Shown here: positions 53,213 to 61,609 of the stretch, piece by piece
Numbering within the stretch: the first letter of the stretch is position 1
How the letters are laid out: each line of letters begins with the position of its first letter
NCBI RefSeq assembly: GCF_000223985.1
Contig: NZ_AFWV01000010.1
Span: 62,001-126,000 of the forward strand
DNA: 64,000 nt
Reading direction: 5' to 3'
Source of the DNA: Thiocapsa marina 5811
Lineage (GTDB): Bacteria > Pseudomonadota > Gammaproteobacteria > Chromatiales > Chromatiaceae
The notes under the pieces: generated by a model
The model's input: the letters and a program-made list of their open reading frames with translations, nothing else
Database searches by the model: none
Told to the model about the DNA's origin: nothing
Translations under genes and position numbers: made by a program

Positions 53213-55042
53213 ATGTGCGGGATCGCCGGCTTCATGCTGCGCGGCGGGGCTCGCCCGAACCCGGACGAGCTGGCCGGGATGGCCGCGACCCTGGCCCACC
53301 GCGGTCCGGACGATCACGGCATCCATTGCAGCGGTCCGGTCGGATTGGCGCAGACACGGCTGTCGATCATCGGGCTCGCCACCGGGCATCAGCCGATGGT
53401 CTCGGCAGACGGGCAGCTCGCGCTGGCGGCCAACGGCGAGGTCTACAACTACATCGAGCTGAATGCGGCGCTGCGTGCGCAGGGGCGCGAGCCGCGGACC
53501 GATTCGGACTCCGAGACCATCCTGCACGCGTACGCGGTGCACGGGCTGGATTTCCCCGTCGAGCTGCGCGGTATGTTCGCCTTCGCGCTCCACGATGCCC
53601 GGGAGGGGCGGCTGATCCTCGGGCGCGATCGGCTCGGGATCAAGCCGCTCTTCTACGTGCGCCTGCCCGACCGCATCGCCTTCGCCTCCGAGATCAAGGC
53701 GCTCTTGCCGATCCTGCCGGGGCAGCCCCGCGTGAACCCGGTCGCCTTGCGGCAATTCCTGCAGAATCAGTTCGCGAGCGGCGAGGAGACCATCTTGGAG
53801 GGCATCCGGCGGGTGCCGCCCGGCGAGATCCTGATCGTCGATCGAGATCTGCGCATCGAGCACCGACGCTTCTGGTCGGCGCTCGATAGCGCGCCCCGCG
53901 CGATCGGCCTCGACGAGGCGCAAGCCGAGCTGGACGGCCTGATGCACGCGGCCATGCGCGAGCACATGCGCTCGGACGTCCCCTTCGGGCTCTTTCTCTC
54001 GGGCGGCGTGGATTCGGCCGTGCTGGCCGCGCTGCTGCACACCCACGGGGCCGGTCGCATCAAGAGTTACTCGGTCGGCTATCGCGGCACGGCGATGGCG
54101 CACGAGCTGGACGAGGCGGCGCGGGTCGCGGCGCACTTCGGACTGGATCACCGCCCGCTTGAGCTCGAGCTCGATCAGGTCTTCGCACGCATCCCGCATA
54201 CGGTCTGGGCGGCCGACGAGCTGATGCGCGACTATGCCAACCTGCCGACCTCGATCCTGGCCCAAACCGCCGCGGCAGATCTGAAGGTGGTCTTCTCGGG
54301 CGAGGGCGGCGACGAGGTCTTCGCCGGATACGGCCGGTATCGCCCGCCGCCGGCCGAGCGCTGGATCAAGGGTCTGCTGAGCCCGGGCAGCGGCGGTTTC
54401 CGCACCCGCGGTCAGTGGTCGGGACACTGGTCGCGACAGCTGCTCGGGCCGGCGCTCGGGTCGGTCGGGACACCGGATCGCGCGCCCTTTCTTCATGCCT
54501 GGCGGTCGACGCCGAAGGGCTGGTCCGACCTGCAGCGTCGCCAGTACACCGACCTGGTCACGGCCCTCCCGGACAACCTGCTGGTGAAGACCGATCGCAT
54601 GATGATGGGTTTCGGGCTGGAGGGGCGTGTGCCCTTTCTCGACCATCGCATCGTCGAATTCGGCCTGTCGCTGCCCGATGGGCTCAAGATCAAGGGCCAT
54701 CAGGGCAAATGGCTGCTCAAGCACTGGGCCGAGCCCATGCTGCCGCCGGGACACCTGACGCGTCCCAAGCGCGGTTTCCATGTCCCGGTCGGCGACTGGC
54801 TGACCGGCGATGTCGCGGCCCGTGTCGGCGAGCGTCTGGCCCAGAACCGGGGCATCCGCGAGTGGTTTCGCGTCGATGCCATTCCTGCTCTGGTCGCCGC
54901 ACGTCAGGCCGGAAAGGGCGGCAGTCGCGAGCTGTTCGGCCTGATGCAGTTCGCGATCTGGCATCGGCTCTTCATCGAGCAGCCCGGACTCACACCCTCG
55001 CCCGACGAGGACCCCTTGGATTGGATCGCGAGCGGCACCTGA
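53213..55042 (+). CDS. Asparagine synthase-type amidotransferase (AsnB family) in an LPS/EPS locus
   Basis: A 609-residue enzyme. Residues 1-210 form a class II glutamine amidotransferase with Cys2 as nucleophile (MCGIAGF, AHRGPDDHG, NGEVYNYIEL), and 225-600 form the synthetase domain with the pyrophosphate loop SGGVDS (263-268). Members next to glycosyltransferases (WbpS/VioF-like, exosortase-associated) are thought to amidate sugar acids of polysaccharides rather than make asparagine; that reading is favoured here by context. It begins with the Met that yields Cys2. The next gene starts 2 bp after it. Confidence 0.9.
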   Translation: MCGIAGFMLRGGARPNPDELAGMAATLAHRGPDDHGIHCSGPVGLAQTRLSIIGLATGHQPMVSADGQLALAANGEVYNYIELNAALRAQGREPRTDSDSETILHAYAVHGLDFPVELRGMFAFALHDAREGRLILGRDRLGIKPLFYVRLPDRIAFASEIKALLPILPGQPRVNPVALRQFLQNQFASGEETILEGIRRVPPGEILIVDRDLRIEHRRFWSALDSAPRAIGLDEAQAELDGLMHAAMREHMRSDVPFGLFLSGGVDSAVLAALLHTHGAGRIKSYSVGYRGTAMAHELDEAARVAAHFGLDHRPLELELDQVFARIPHTVWAADELMRDYANLPTSILAQTAAADLKVVFSGEGGDEVFAGYGRYRPPPAERWIKGLLSPGSGGFRTRGQWSGHWSRQLLGPALGSVGTPDRAPFLHAWRSTPKGWSDLQRRQYTDLVTALPDNLLVKTDRMMMGFGLEGRVPFLDHRIVEFGLSLPDGLKIKGHQGKWLLKHWAEPMLPPGHLTRPKRGFHVPVGDWLTGDVAARVGERLAQNRGIREWFRVDAIPALVAARQAGKGGSRELFGLMQFAIWHRLFIEQPGLTPSPDEDPLDWIASGT

Positions 55043-55044
55043 CC

Positions 55045-56166
55045 ATGGCGACGCGCGTCCCACGGATTGCCTGCTTCTTCTCGACCTCCGGTCACAGCGG
55101 GGTCGACCGCGCGGCCAAGCATTTAATCCCCGCCTTGGCGCATCGGGGCTATCGAGTCGATCTGCTCAAGGTCCGTCGGCATGGGCCGCATCTGGATACC
55201 ATCACGGACGGGGTCTCGGTGGTCGATCTGGGCTCGCGGCACACCTACGCCTGCCTGCCGGCGCTGGTGCGGTATCTGCGCCGCGAGCGCCCGGCGGTGA
55301 TGCTCTCGGACAAGGATCGCGTGAATCGCACCGCACTCCTTGCCCGCTGGCTCGCCGGGGTTCCGACGCGCCTGGTCTTCAGCTCGGGCACGACCATCTC
55401 GATCGATCTGGCGACCCGCGGCGCGCTCGAGCGCTGGGTCCAGCGCACCTCCATGGGCCGACTCTATCCCTTCGCCGATCAGGTGATCGTGACCAGCGCC
55501 GGCGTGGCCGACGACATGGCGCGCTACACCGGCTTGCGGCGCGAGCGCATCCGCGTCGTGCCCTCGCCCGTGGTGCCGGCGTCGCTCTTCACGGATGACT
55601 TGGCGCGTCCGGATCACCCCTGGTTCGGCCGATCCGACCTGCCTCTGATCTTGGGCGCGGGCGAGCTATGCGGACGCAAGGACTTCGAGACCTTGCTGCG
55701 TGCCTTCGCACGCGTGCGGGCCGAGCGTCCGTGCAGACTCATGATCCTCGGTCAAGGCCGCGCCCGCGAACGCCTGCTCGCGCTCGCCGCCGAGCTGGGC
55801 GTGGCCGAGAATGTCGCCCTCCCCGGCTTCGTCCACGAGCCCTATGCCTTCATGGCCCATGCGGATCTCTTCGCCTTCACATCGCGCTGGGAGGGCCTCG
55901 GCTTCGTCATCATCGAGGCACTCGCGGTCGGCACGCCCGTGGTGGCGACCGATTGCCCGAGCGGCCCGCGCGAGATCCTGCAGGACGGACGCATCGGCCC
56001 CTTGGTGCCGGTCGGCGACGCCGACGCCTTGGCGGCGGCCATGATGCAGACACTGGACGCTCCGCCGCCGCAGACGATCCTTCGCGACGCCGCCCGACCC
56101 TACGAGATCGAGGCGAGCACCGATGCCTATCTGGATGCCATGCGGCTGCCGCGGTGGGCGGGGTAG
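55045..56166 (+). CDS. Family 4 glycosyltransferase
   Basis: A 373-residue GT-B enzyme. The N-terminal acceptor domain starts IACFFSTSGHSGVDRAAKHL; the C-terminal sugar-nucleotide domain has LILGAGELCGRKDFETLLRA, LMILGQGRARERL, ALPGFVHEPYAFMAHADLF and the EX7E motif in EGLGFVIIEALAVGTPVV. It resembles the GT4 at 57914 (shared CRLMILGQGR and VATDCPSGPREI patterns), so the two are probably paralogues. Sugar and acceptor are unknown; it is likely to act in O-chain or capsule assembly. Confidence 0.9.
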   Translation: MATRVPRIACFFSTSGHSGVDRAAKHLIPALAHRGYRVDLLKVRRHGPHLDTITDGVSVVDLGSRHTYACLPALVRYLRRERPAVMLSDKDRVNRTALLARWLAGVPTRLVFSSGTTISIDLATRGALERWVQRTSMGRLYPFADQVIVTSAGVADDMARYTGLRRERIRVVPSPVVPASLFTDDLARPDHPWFGRSDLPLILGAGELCGRKDFETLLRAFARVRAERPCRLMILGQGRARERLLALAAELGVAENVALPGFVHEPYAFMAHADLFAFTSRWEGLGFVIIEALAVGTPVVATDCPSGPREILQDGRIGPLVPVGDADALAAAMMQTLDAPPPQTILRDAARPYEIEASTDAYLDAMRLPRWAG

Positions 56167-56216
56167 GGGCGATGGGTTCTTCGCGAGTCAGCAAGACTCG
56201 CCGAGAATCCCGGATA

Positions 56217-56390
56217 GATCATATACCGAGCGCACGTGGATTTTTCGCCGCATTGCAGGCCCCGCGCACGCCGGGCCGGCGTTGCGCCTCCTCGCCGTAG
56301 GGGCCGCTACGCCTCGTCGGCGCGCCTTGCCCCGACGCGCGCGGGACGCACCCTGCTTTCCGAAAAACCCACGCGCGCTCGGTATAGATC
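56217..56390. repeat. Inverted repeat with ~30-bp arms at the end of the DUF29 gene
   Basis: Left arm 56217-56247 (GATCATATACCGAGCGCACG ... TTTTTCG) and right arm 56361-56390, whose inverse reads GATCTATACCGAGCGCGCGT ... TTTTTCG, differ at only a few positions and enclose a GC-rich 113-bp core. The right arm is inside the DUF29 coding region and the left arm coincides with its stop. Confidence 0.75.
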
Positions 56391-56788
56391 GGCTCGCTTG
56401 GGAACTGTTCCGGATCCAGCCCGGTCTCGCGAATTGCCCAATCGCGGCCATCGTCCCATGCCGATTCCAGTGCATCGGCCAGGATGGCCGGATTGCGAAG
56501 CCCCGGATTCTTTGCGAGGAGACGTTCGATTTGGCGACGTTGGGTTGCAACGGAGTTGCGCCAACCTTTCTCGTTAGTCGGCGTTCGCTCGGTTTGCACC
56601 TCCAACTTCAGGAGGTGCGCGACGATGACCGCCATGCGCTCAGCCAGTGCGCGTTGCTCGGAGCGTCCCATCTCTTCGATCTCTCCAGCCAGATGCTCGC
56701 GATCCATACGCCCGAGATTCCCTTCGGGTACCGCCGCGGCCTGCTCCCGGGTCCAAGAGAAGAAATCTTGCTCATACGCGTGACTCAT
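56219..56788 (-). CDS. DUF29 family protein (copy 3) with repeat-derived C-terminus
   Basis: A 189-residue protein. Residues 1-135 are a complete DUF29 domain (AYEQDFFSWTREQAAAVPEG, EHLAGEIEEMGRSEQRALAE, VIVAHLLKLEVQTERTP, TGLDPEQFPSEPIYTE). The last 55 residues (from AWVFRKAG to the end) are Arg/Gly/Pro-rich and encoded by the inverted repeat 56217-56390, so they are probably not part of the ancestral protein. The usual DUF29 ending is missing. It sits between two glycosyltransferase genes of the polysaccharide locus, against their direction. Confidence 0.85.
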   Translation of the reverse strand: MSHAYEQDFFSWTREQAAAVPEGNLGRMDREHLAGEIEEMGRSEQRALAERMAVIVAHLLKLEVQTERTPTNEKGWRNSVATQRRQIERLLAKNPGLRNPAILADALESAWDDGRDWAIRETGLDPEQFPSEPIYTERAWVFRKAGCVPRASGQGAPTRRSGPYGEEAQRRPGVRGACNAAKNPRALGI

Positions 56789-57019
56789 AAGCGGTGCCTA
56801 CGATAGCCAACCATGGAGTGATGATAACCGAATGGTGAGTCCGAAGGCTGGGATGTGGCGAGCGAACCCCGGCGTGACCGCGGCGCCGAAGATGCCGGGG
56901 TCGTTCCTCACCCCAGCCTGCGGTCCTTGACCCCGATCCCACGTCTGGGCACGGTTTGGTGACACCTTGTTTCGCGCGATCCAAAGCCGTGAGCGAGAAT
57001 AAACTGCCCTTTCCGGGCT

Positions 57020-57048
57020 TGGCTAACTTGGCCATTTTGGCTATGATG
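57020..57048 (+). promoter_or_regulatory. Promoter and operator-like repeats of the toxin-antitoxin pair
   Basis: TTGGCT (57020-57025), 17 bp, TATGAT (57043-57048) form a -35/-10 pair. The stretch TTGGCTAAC-TTGGCCATT-TTGGCTATG contains three direct TTGGC repeats exactly 9 bp apart covering the promoter, a layout suited to repression by the antitoxin. Confidence 0.6.
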
Positions 57049-57073
57049 ATCTCGGAAAAGCGGAGAGGCGGCC

Positions 57074-57310
57074 ATGCAAGTCAATATGTTGGAAGCAAAA
57101 AATCAACTTTCGAAGCTGGTGAAGGCAGCGGTTTCCGGCGAAGAAGTCATCATCGCCAGCCATGGCCAAGCCCAGGTTCGGCTGGTTCCATGCGCGGCCT
57201 CGCCCGGTTTGCGCCATTGGGGGGCCTTATCCGGACATTTCCTGGACGTGGATGCAGCCTTTGGCGAGCAGGCGGATGCCGACGTCGGCAAGCTCTTCGA
57301 CGGCGCATGA
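57074..57310 (+). CDS. Phd/YefM-family antitoxin
   Basis: A 78-residue antitoxin: DNA-binding N-terminus MQVNMLEAKNQLSKLVKAAV, SGEEVIIASHGQAQVRLVP, then a disordered toxin-binding tail (GHFLDVDAAFGEQADADVGK). Preceded by GGAGAGG. It overlaps the PIN toxin start by four bases (57307-57310). It would neutralise the toxin and repress its own promoter. Confidence 0.92.
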   Translation: MQVNMLEAKNQLSKLVKAAVSGEEVIIASHGQAQVRLVPCAASPGLRHWGALSGHFLDVDAAFGEQADADVGKLFDGA

Positions 57311-57681
57311 GACTGCTGCTCGACACCCAGATCATGCTGTGGTGGTTGCTGGGCGATGCGCGGTTGGGGCAGCAGACGCGAGAGCTCATGACGACAACGG
57401 CTTGCATGGTTTCCGTCGCCAGCGTTTGGGAAGTGGCGATCAAACACCGCTTGGGAAAGCTCTCGGTTGACCCCGTCACCTTCCGCGATCAAAGTCTTGA
57501 CGCCGGTGCTTCGTTGTTGATGATCAACGATGCGCATGTCATCGAGACGGAGTGCCTCCCCGGCTTTCACGAAGACCCCTTCGACCGATTGATCATTGCC
57601 CAGGCACGCACCGAGGGATTGATGGCGGTCTCCGCCGATGCCGTCTGGAGCGAATACAGCGTCGCCCTCAGGCGACCTTGA
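57307..57681 (+). CDS. PIN-domain toxin (VapC-like)
   Basis: A 124-residue PIN ribonuclease. Acidic site residues are Asp6 (LLLDTQIMLWW), Glu42 (ASVWEVAIKH) and the Asp pair in HEDPFDRLIIAQA. The LLLDT start and VSVASVWEVAIK block define the group that pairs with Phd-type antitoxins. It probably cleaves tRNA or rRNA when free. The stop codon lies in a truncated repeat unit. Confidence 0.92.
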   Translation: MRLLLDTQIMLWWLLGDARLGQQTRELMTTTACMVSVASVWEVAIKHRLGKLSVDPVTFRDQSLDAGASLLMINDAHVIETECLPGFHEDPFDRLIIAQARTEGLMAVSADAVWSEYSVALRRP

Positions 57682-57714
57682 ACCGCTTTGAACGCGATAT
57701 GTGATGTTTTTATC
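57678..57714. repeat. Truncated A-type palindromic unit
   Basis: TTGAACCGCTTTGAACGCGA and TATGTGATGTTTTTATC match the left end of the A half-unit (TTAAACCACGCTCGGTGCGA, TATGCGATGTTTTCGGG at 43714). It contains the stop of the PIN toxin gene (57679-57681). The other end is not found. The next 200 bp, up to the glycosyltransferase stop at 57914, hold only a short minus-strand open frame (from 57884) without recognisable family. Confidence 0.55.
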
Positions 57715-57913
57715 TTGTGGAGCTGCGCCCCGAGCTGCTTGCGGAATTCGCCGGTCGCGTCGACGTAGTCACGCAGGAGGACCTCGCCGGTGTCGAGATC
57801 GGCATTCAGAAAGGCGTCGAGATCTTCGAACCACCGACCGAAGGGACAGCCCCGGCGTGCGTCTCGAATCCACACCATGACCAATCCCGCGGCGGGTCCG
57901 GACTGCTATCGAA

Positions 57914-59074
57914 TCAACCCTCGCCGATCAGCCCGAAGGCCGCGAGATAGCGCCGTGCGCTGATATCCATCCGATACTCCTGCACCGCTTCCTTCAAGAC
58001 ATCGGGCTGCCGGGGGTTGCGCAGGGTCTCTTCCATGGCGGCCGCCAGTGCATCGACATCGCCGACGGGCACCAGTGCGCCGAAGGCACCGTCGCGGGTG
58101 ATCTCCCTCGGTCCACTGCGGCAATCGGTCGAGACCACGGGCGTGCCCAACGCGAGCGCCTCGGTCAGGACATTGGGTGAGCCTTCCCAAAGCGAGGAGA
58201 GGGCAAAGAGCTTGGCGCGCGCAAGGAAACGGTAGGGATTGGGCTCGAAACCGGGCAGGGCGACATCCTCGGCAACGCCCAGATCCCGCGCGAGGCGCAC
58301 GAGGCGCCCCTGCTGGCGGCCCTGTCCGAGGATCATCAGCCGACAGGGCCGGCTTGCACGCAGCAGGGCGAACGCCTTGATCAGGGTCGAGAAGTCCTTC
58401 TGGGTGCGCAGGCCGCCGACACCCATGATGACGGGCGGCTGGTCGGGGCCGAACCAGTGGTGATCCAGCGGCTCCCGGGCTTGGGCATAGAACTCGGGCG
58501 TGATGTTGGGGTTGCGCACCACCCGGATGCGACTCGGCGGGATACCCGTGACCTCGGCGATGTCGGCCGCGACGCCTTCAGACACGGCGACGACCCCGTC
58601 CGCCCGTTGGAAGAGATGACGCAGCTCGCGCTGCTCCCACCAGCGTTTGAGCCGATTCTTCCCGCGCGCACGCCAGCGCTCGGACATGGTGGTTCCGGGA
58701 CGCAGGAAATACCGAGTGTCGGTCGACGCGGTCGCCTTCACCGCGAGCGCGATGCGATCGTCCTCGGTCTTGGCCGAGAGGACAACCGCGGGTCGGCTGC
58801 GCGCGACATACTCGGCGAGGAAGCGCTGCCGCTCCCTCGGCGGTACGCGGCCGAGCGCATGGATGGTCACGGTTGGAGGCAGACTGTCCAGAAAGGGCGC
58901 CTCGCGCCGGCCGACCATGAAGTCGACCGGGACGCCCTGATCGGCGATCCCGCGAGCAATGTTGACCATCATGCGCTCCACCCCGCCGTCGCCGAAGCTC
59001 GGGATAAAGAGGCAGACCGGGCGCAGCACTGGCTGTGGCAACGGCTCGGCGGTGGGTTGATCCGACGGGGACAT
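57914..59074 (-). CDS. Family 4 glycosyltransferase
   Basis: A 386-residue GT-B enzyme: CLFIPSFGDGGVERMMVNIA at the N-terminus, VIMGVGGLRTQKDFSTLIKA, CRLMILGQGRQQGRL, EDVALPGFEPNPYRFLARAK and the nucleotide-sugar motif EGSPNVLTEALALGTPVVST. It is similar to the GT4 at 55045 but lies on the opposite strand, beyond the DUF29 and toxin-antitoxin genes. Likely to act in O-chain or exopolysaccharide assembly. Confidence 0.9.
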   Translation of the reverse strand: MSPSDQPTAEPLPQPVLRPVCLFIPSFGDGGVERMMVNIARGIADQGVPVDFMVGRREAPFLDSLPPTVTIHALGRVPPRERQRFLAEYVARSRPAVVLSAKTEDDRIALAVKATASTDTRYFLRPGTTMSERWRARGKNRLKRWWEQRELRHLFQRADGVVAVSEGVAADIAEVTGIPPSRIRVVRNPNITPEFYAQAREPLDHHWFGPDQPPVIMGVGGLRTQKDFSTLIKAFALLRASRPCRLMILGQGRQQGRLVRLARDLGVAEDVALPGFEPNPYRFLARAKLFALSSLWEGSPNVLTEALALGTPVVSTDCRSGPREITRDGAFGALVPVGDVDALAAAMEETLRNPRQPDVLKEAVQEYRMDISARRYLAAFGLIGEG

Positions 59075-59228
59075 GGCAGGTATCCATCATGTCTCGACAC
59101 AGCCGATCGGCGGGGTCGAGGCGTTGTTGAGGCCCGAATCCGGGGCAGCGCGCCGGTGCGCCAGGTGAAGCGATCCCGCGTATCATACCTGTCCCGAGAC
59201 GACACCCTCACCCAGACAACCTTTCGAG

Positions 59229-60575
59229 ATGCCGATCGTGTCCCAGCCGCATCGTCCGACGCCGCGCGTCCCCGTCACCGACGGTTGGTCGCGCGCCGGC
59301 CTCGTCGGACTCTATGTCTTCACATTCTTCGGGCTGCTGGGGATCACGCCGGCCACCGTCGGCCTGATTCTGCTGACGCTTGTCTTCCTGATCCGATTCG
59401 ACGCTTGGCGCGTGCTTGCACGGGACCCGGTTGCCCTGATAGCCCTGACCTTCGGCGTCTATGTCGCGGTGCACAGTCTGATCGCCTATTTCCTGGAGCC
59501 GACCCCCACGCTCGCGCAAGCGGTCGCGGACAACGGGACGGATTGGGTGAAGCTGTTGCTCTTCATCCCGCTCGCCTACTGGGTCGCCGGACGTCCGGAT
59601 CGGGTGCGGTTGGTTTTGATGCTGGGGCTCGCGGGCTTCACCCTCGCGACCTTTCGCAAGATCGACTGGGCGACCTTCGACGCCGCCTTTTTCTCGACGC
59701 GGTTCGATGCTTACCTTCCGTCGATCGCCTTCGGCATGTTCGCCGGACTCGGCGCACTCGGGCTCATCGCGACACGCCGCGCCTTCTGGGCCGAGCGCGA
59801 CCGCCCTTGGCAGCGTTGGCTCGCGACGTCGCTCTGGGCCGTATGGCTGCTGATCATGCTCGAGGGTCTGCTCCTGTCGCAGTCGCGCGGGTCTTGGCTC
59901 GGTTTTCTCGGCGCTCTGGCGGTCTTGGTGCTTCTCGAGTGGCGGGCGCGACGGGCGACGACGGCAGCACCGAGGCGCCGACGTTGGCCGGCGATCCTGT
60001 TGGGCGCCATCGCGCTCGGGGTCATCCTGTCGAGTCAGTATCGGACGATCGAGATGCGCCTCACCGACCAAACCGATACCCTGCAACAGGTGATGAGCGG
60101 CGAGGTGACCGAGGTGACCTCCGATCCGGTCGGCCTGCGCGTGAATGCACTGCTCTTCACCTACGAGAAATGGCGCGAACGCCCTTGGTTCGGCTGGGGA
60201 GCGGGCACCAGTCGCGAGTGGATCGCGACCAGCGGGCGCACGGACACCCTCCTGGACAACGTCAATTGGCTGCCGCATCTGCACAACGCCTATGCCGAGA
60301 CCCTGTTTCAGTTCGGTGCCGTCGGTCTCCTGTTGGCAGTCGCGCTCGTCTGGGCGCTGGCGCGCTCGACCGGCAACGAATGTCGCGCCGGGCGGCTCCC
60401 GGCGGATCTCTGCCGTCTCTTTCTGGTCACGCTCGTGTTCGTCCTGATCTGGAATCTGTTCAACTATCGCGTGGTGCGCAGCGACTGGATGGTCTTCTGG
60501 ATCCTGCTCGCAGGGTCCGCTTACAGCTTCCGTCTCGCAAGGCTGACGGAGCCCTCGGGGCACGACCGCGGGTGA
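59229..60575 (+). CDS. O-antigen ligase-like (WaaL/Wzy_C) membrane protein
   Basis: A 448-residue protein with about 11-12 membrane helices and the Wzy_C/WaaL periplasmic loop: LLSQSRGSWLGFLGALAVL, then KWRERPWFGWGAGTSREW and HLHNAYAETLFQFGAVGL with the His pair used by ligases. WaaL joins the polymer from undecaprenyl diphosphate to lipid A-core. It could also be a Wzy-type polymerase; the coupling to a heptosyltransferase favours ligase. The stop overlaps the next start by GTGA. Confidence 0.88.
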   Translation: MPIVSQPHRPTPRVPVTDGWSRAGLVGLYVFTFFGLLGITPATVGLILLTLVFLIRFDAWRVLARDPVALIALTFGVYVAVHSLIAYFLEPTPTLAQAVADNGTDWVKLLLFIPLAYWVAGRPDRVRLVLMLGLAGFTLATFRKIDWATFDAAFFSTRFDAYLPSIAFGMFAGLGALGLIATRRAFWAERDRPWQRWLATSLWAVWLLIMLEGLLLSQSRGSWLGFLGALAVLVLLEWRARRATTAAPRRRRWPAILLGAIALGVILSSQYRTIEMRLTDQTDTLQQVMSGEVTEVTSDPVGLRVNALLFTYEKWRERPWFGWGAGTSREWIATSGRTDTLLDNVNWLPHLHNAYAETLFQFGAVGLLLAVALVWALARSTGNECRAGRLPADLCRLFLVTLVFVLIWNLFNYRVVRSDWMVFWILLAGSAYSFRLARLTEPSGHDRG

Positions 60576-61609
60576 AGATCCTTGTCGTCAGGCTCTCGGC
60601 GATCGGCGACATCGTCTTCGCCTCGCCCCTGATCGCGGCCTTGCGGCGTGCCTATCCGCAGGCGCACATCGCCTGGCTGGCGCAGCCCGAGTATCGCGCC
60701 CTGCTGGACCGACACCCGGATCTGGACGAGGTCGTCGTCTGCCCGCTCGGCCACTGGCGGCGCCTGTGGCGCGAGCGGCGGCTGCGCGAGCTGATATCGG
60801 AGATCGCGGCGCTGCGAACGACTCTGCGCGAGCGGCGCTTCGACCTCGCCATCGACCTGCAGGGATTGCTGAAGAGCGGCGCCTTGACGCGACTCTCGGG
60901 TGCCCGCGAGCGGATCGGTTTGGGCTCGCGCGAGGGCAGCCGATGGCTGATGACCCGGACGATTGATCGCGGCGGGGATCCGCGGCGGATCGGCTCGGAG
61001 TATCTCTATCTGGCGCAGACCTTGGGCCTGCCGGCGGATGACTTTGCGATGGCCGTACACTACGGCGAGGCCGAGGTGGACTTCGCCGATCGGATCATCG
61101 CCGAGCATGCCCCGAGCGCCGGCTTCGCGGTGCTCTGCCCCTTTACGACGCGGCCCCAAAAACACTGGCTCGAGGAGCGTTGGGCACCGCTTGCGGCGCG
61201 CATCCAGACGGATCTCGGCTTGACGCCGGTCGTGCTCGGCGGTCCGGCGGACCGGGAGGCCGCGACACGGATCCGCGATGCGGCCGACGTCCCCTTGCTC
61301 GACCTCGCCGGCCGCACCAGCCTCATGGAGGCCGCAGCCCTGATCGAGCGCGCATCGCTCCTGATCGGCGTGGATACGGGCCTGGGTCACATGGGCATCG
61401 CCTTCGGTACCCCGAGCCTGCTCCTCTTCGGCTCGACTTGTCCCTATCTCGACACCACCCGCGCCAACGCCCGGGTGCTGTATCACAAGCTCGACTGCTC
61501 GCCCTGCAAACGTCGCCCGACCTGCGACGGGGCCTTCACCTGCATGCGTCTGATCACGATCGACGAGGTCCTGGACGCGGCCCGCGACGTGCTCGGGGCC
61601 GCGCCGTGA
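60572..61609 (+). CDS. LPS heptosyltransferase-family protein (GT9)
   Basis: A 345-residue GT9 enzyme starting at GTG (60572): KILVVRLSAIGDIVFASPLI, FDLAIDLQGLLKSGALTRLS, RPQKHWLEERWAPLA, LGGPADREAATRI and the C-terminal VDTGLGHMGIAFGTPSLLLF with the conserved Asp and His. Closest in pattern to WaaC (heptosyltransferase I). A Cys-rich tail (DCSPCKRRPTCDGAFTCM) is also seen in some family members. It adds heptose to the LPS inner core. GTGA overlaps on both sides show translational coupling. Confidence 0.9.
   Translation: MKILVVRLSAIGDIVFASPLIAALRRAYPQAHIAWLAQPEYRALLDRHPDLDEVVVCPLGHWRRLWRERRLRELISEIAALRTTLRERRFDLAIDLQGLLKSGALTRLSGARERIGLGSREGSRWLMTRTIDRGGDPRRIGSEYLYLAQTLGLPADDFAMAVHYGEAEVDFADRIIAEHAPSAGFAVLCPFTTRPQKHWLEERWAPLAARIQTDLGLTPVVLGGPADREAATRIRDAADVPLLDLAGRTSLMEAAALIERASLLIGVDTGLGHMGIAFGTPSLLLFGSTCPYLDTTRANARVLYHKLDCSPCKRRPTCDGAFTCMRLITIDEVLDAARDVLGAAP

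Noticed and set aside
53066-55063. A 665-codon open frame on the minus strand
   Set aside because: It is wholly antisense to the amidotransferase gene, which has clear catalytic motifs; high G+C opens long antisense frames in this DNA and the translation has no family character.
57717-57884. Possible small minus-strand gene (MVMVWIRDARRGCPFGRW start)
   Set aside because: The unique part is short, unrecognised, and the 3' part runs into repeat DNA and the antisense of the PIN toxin; at best a gene fragment.
58457-60571. Upstream extension of the heptosyltransferase frame (over 700 codons)
   Set aside because: It runs antisense to one glycosyltransferase and out of frame through the ligase-like gene; the real start is the GTG at 60572 that overlaps the previous stop.
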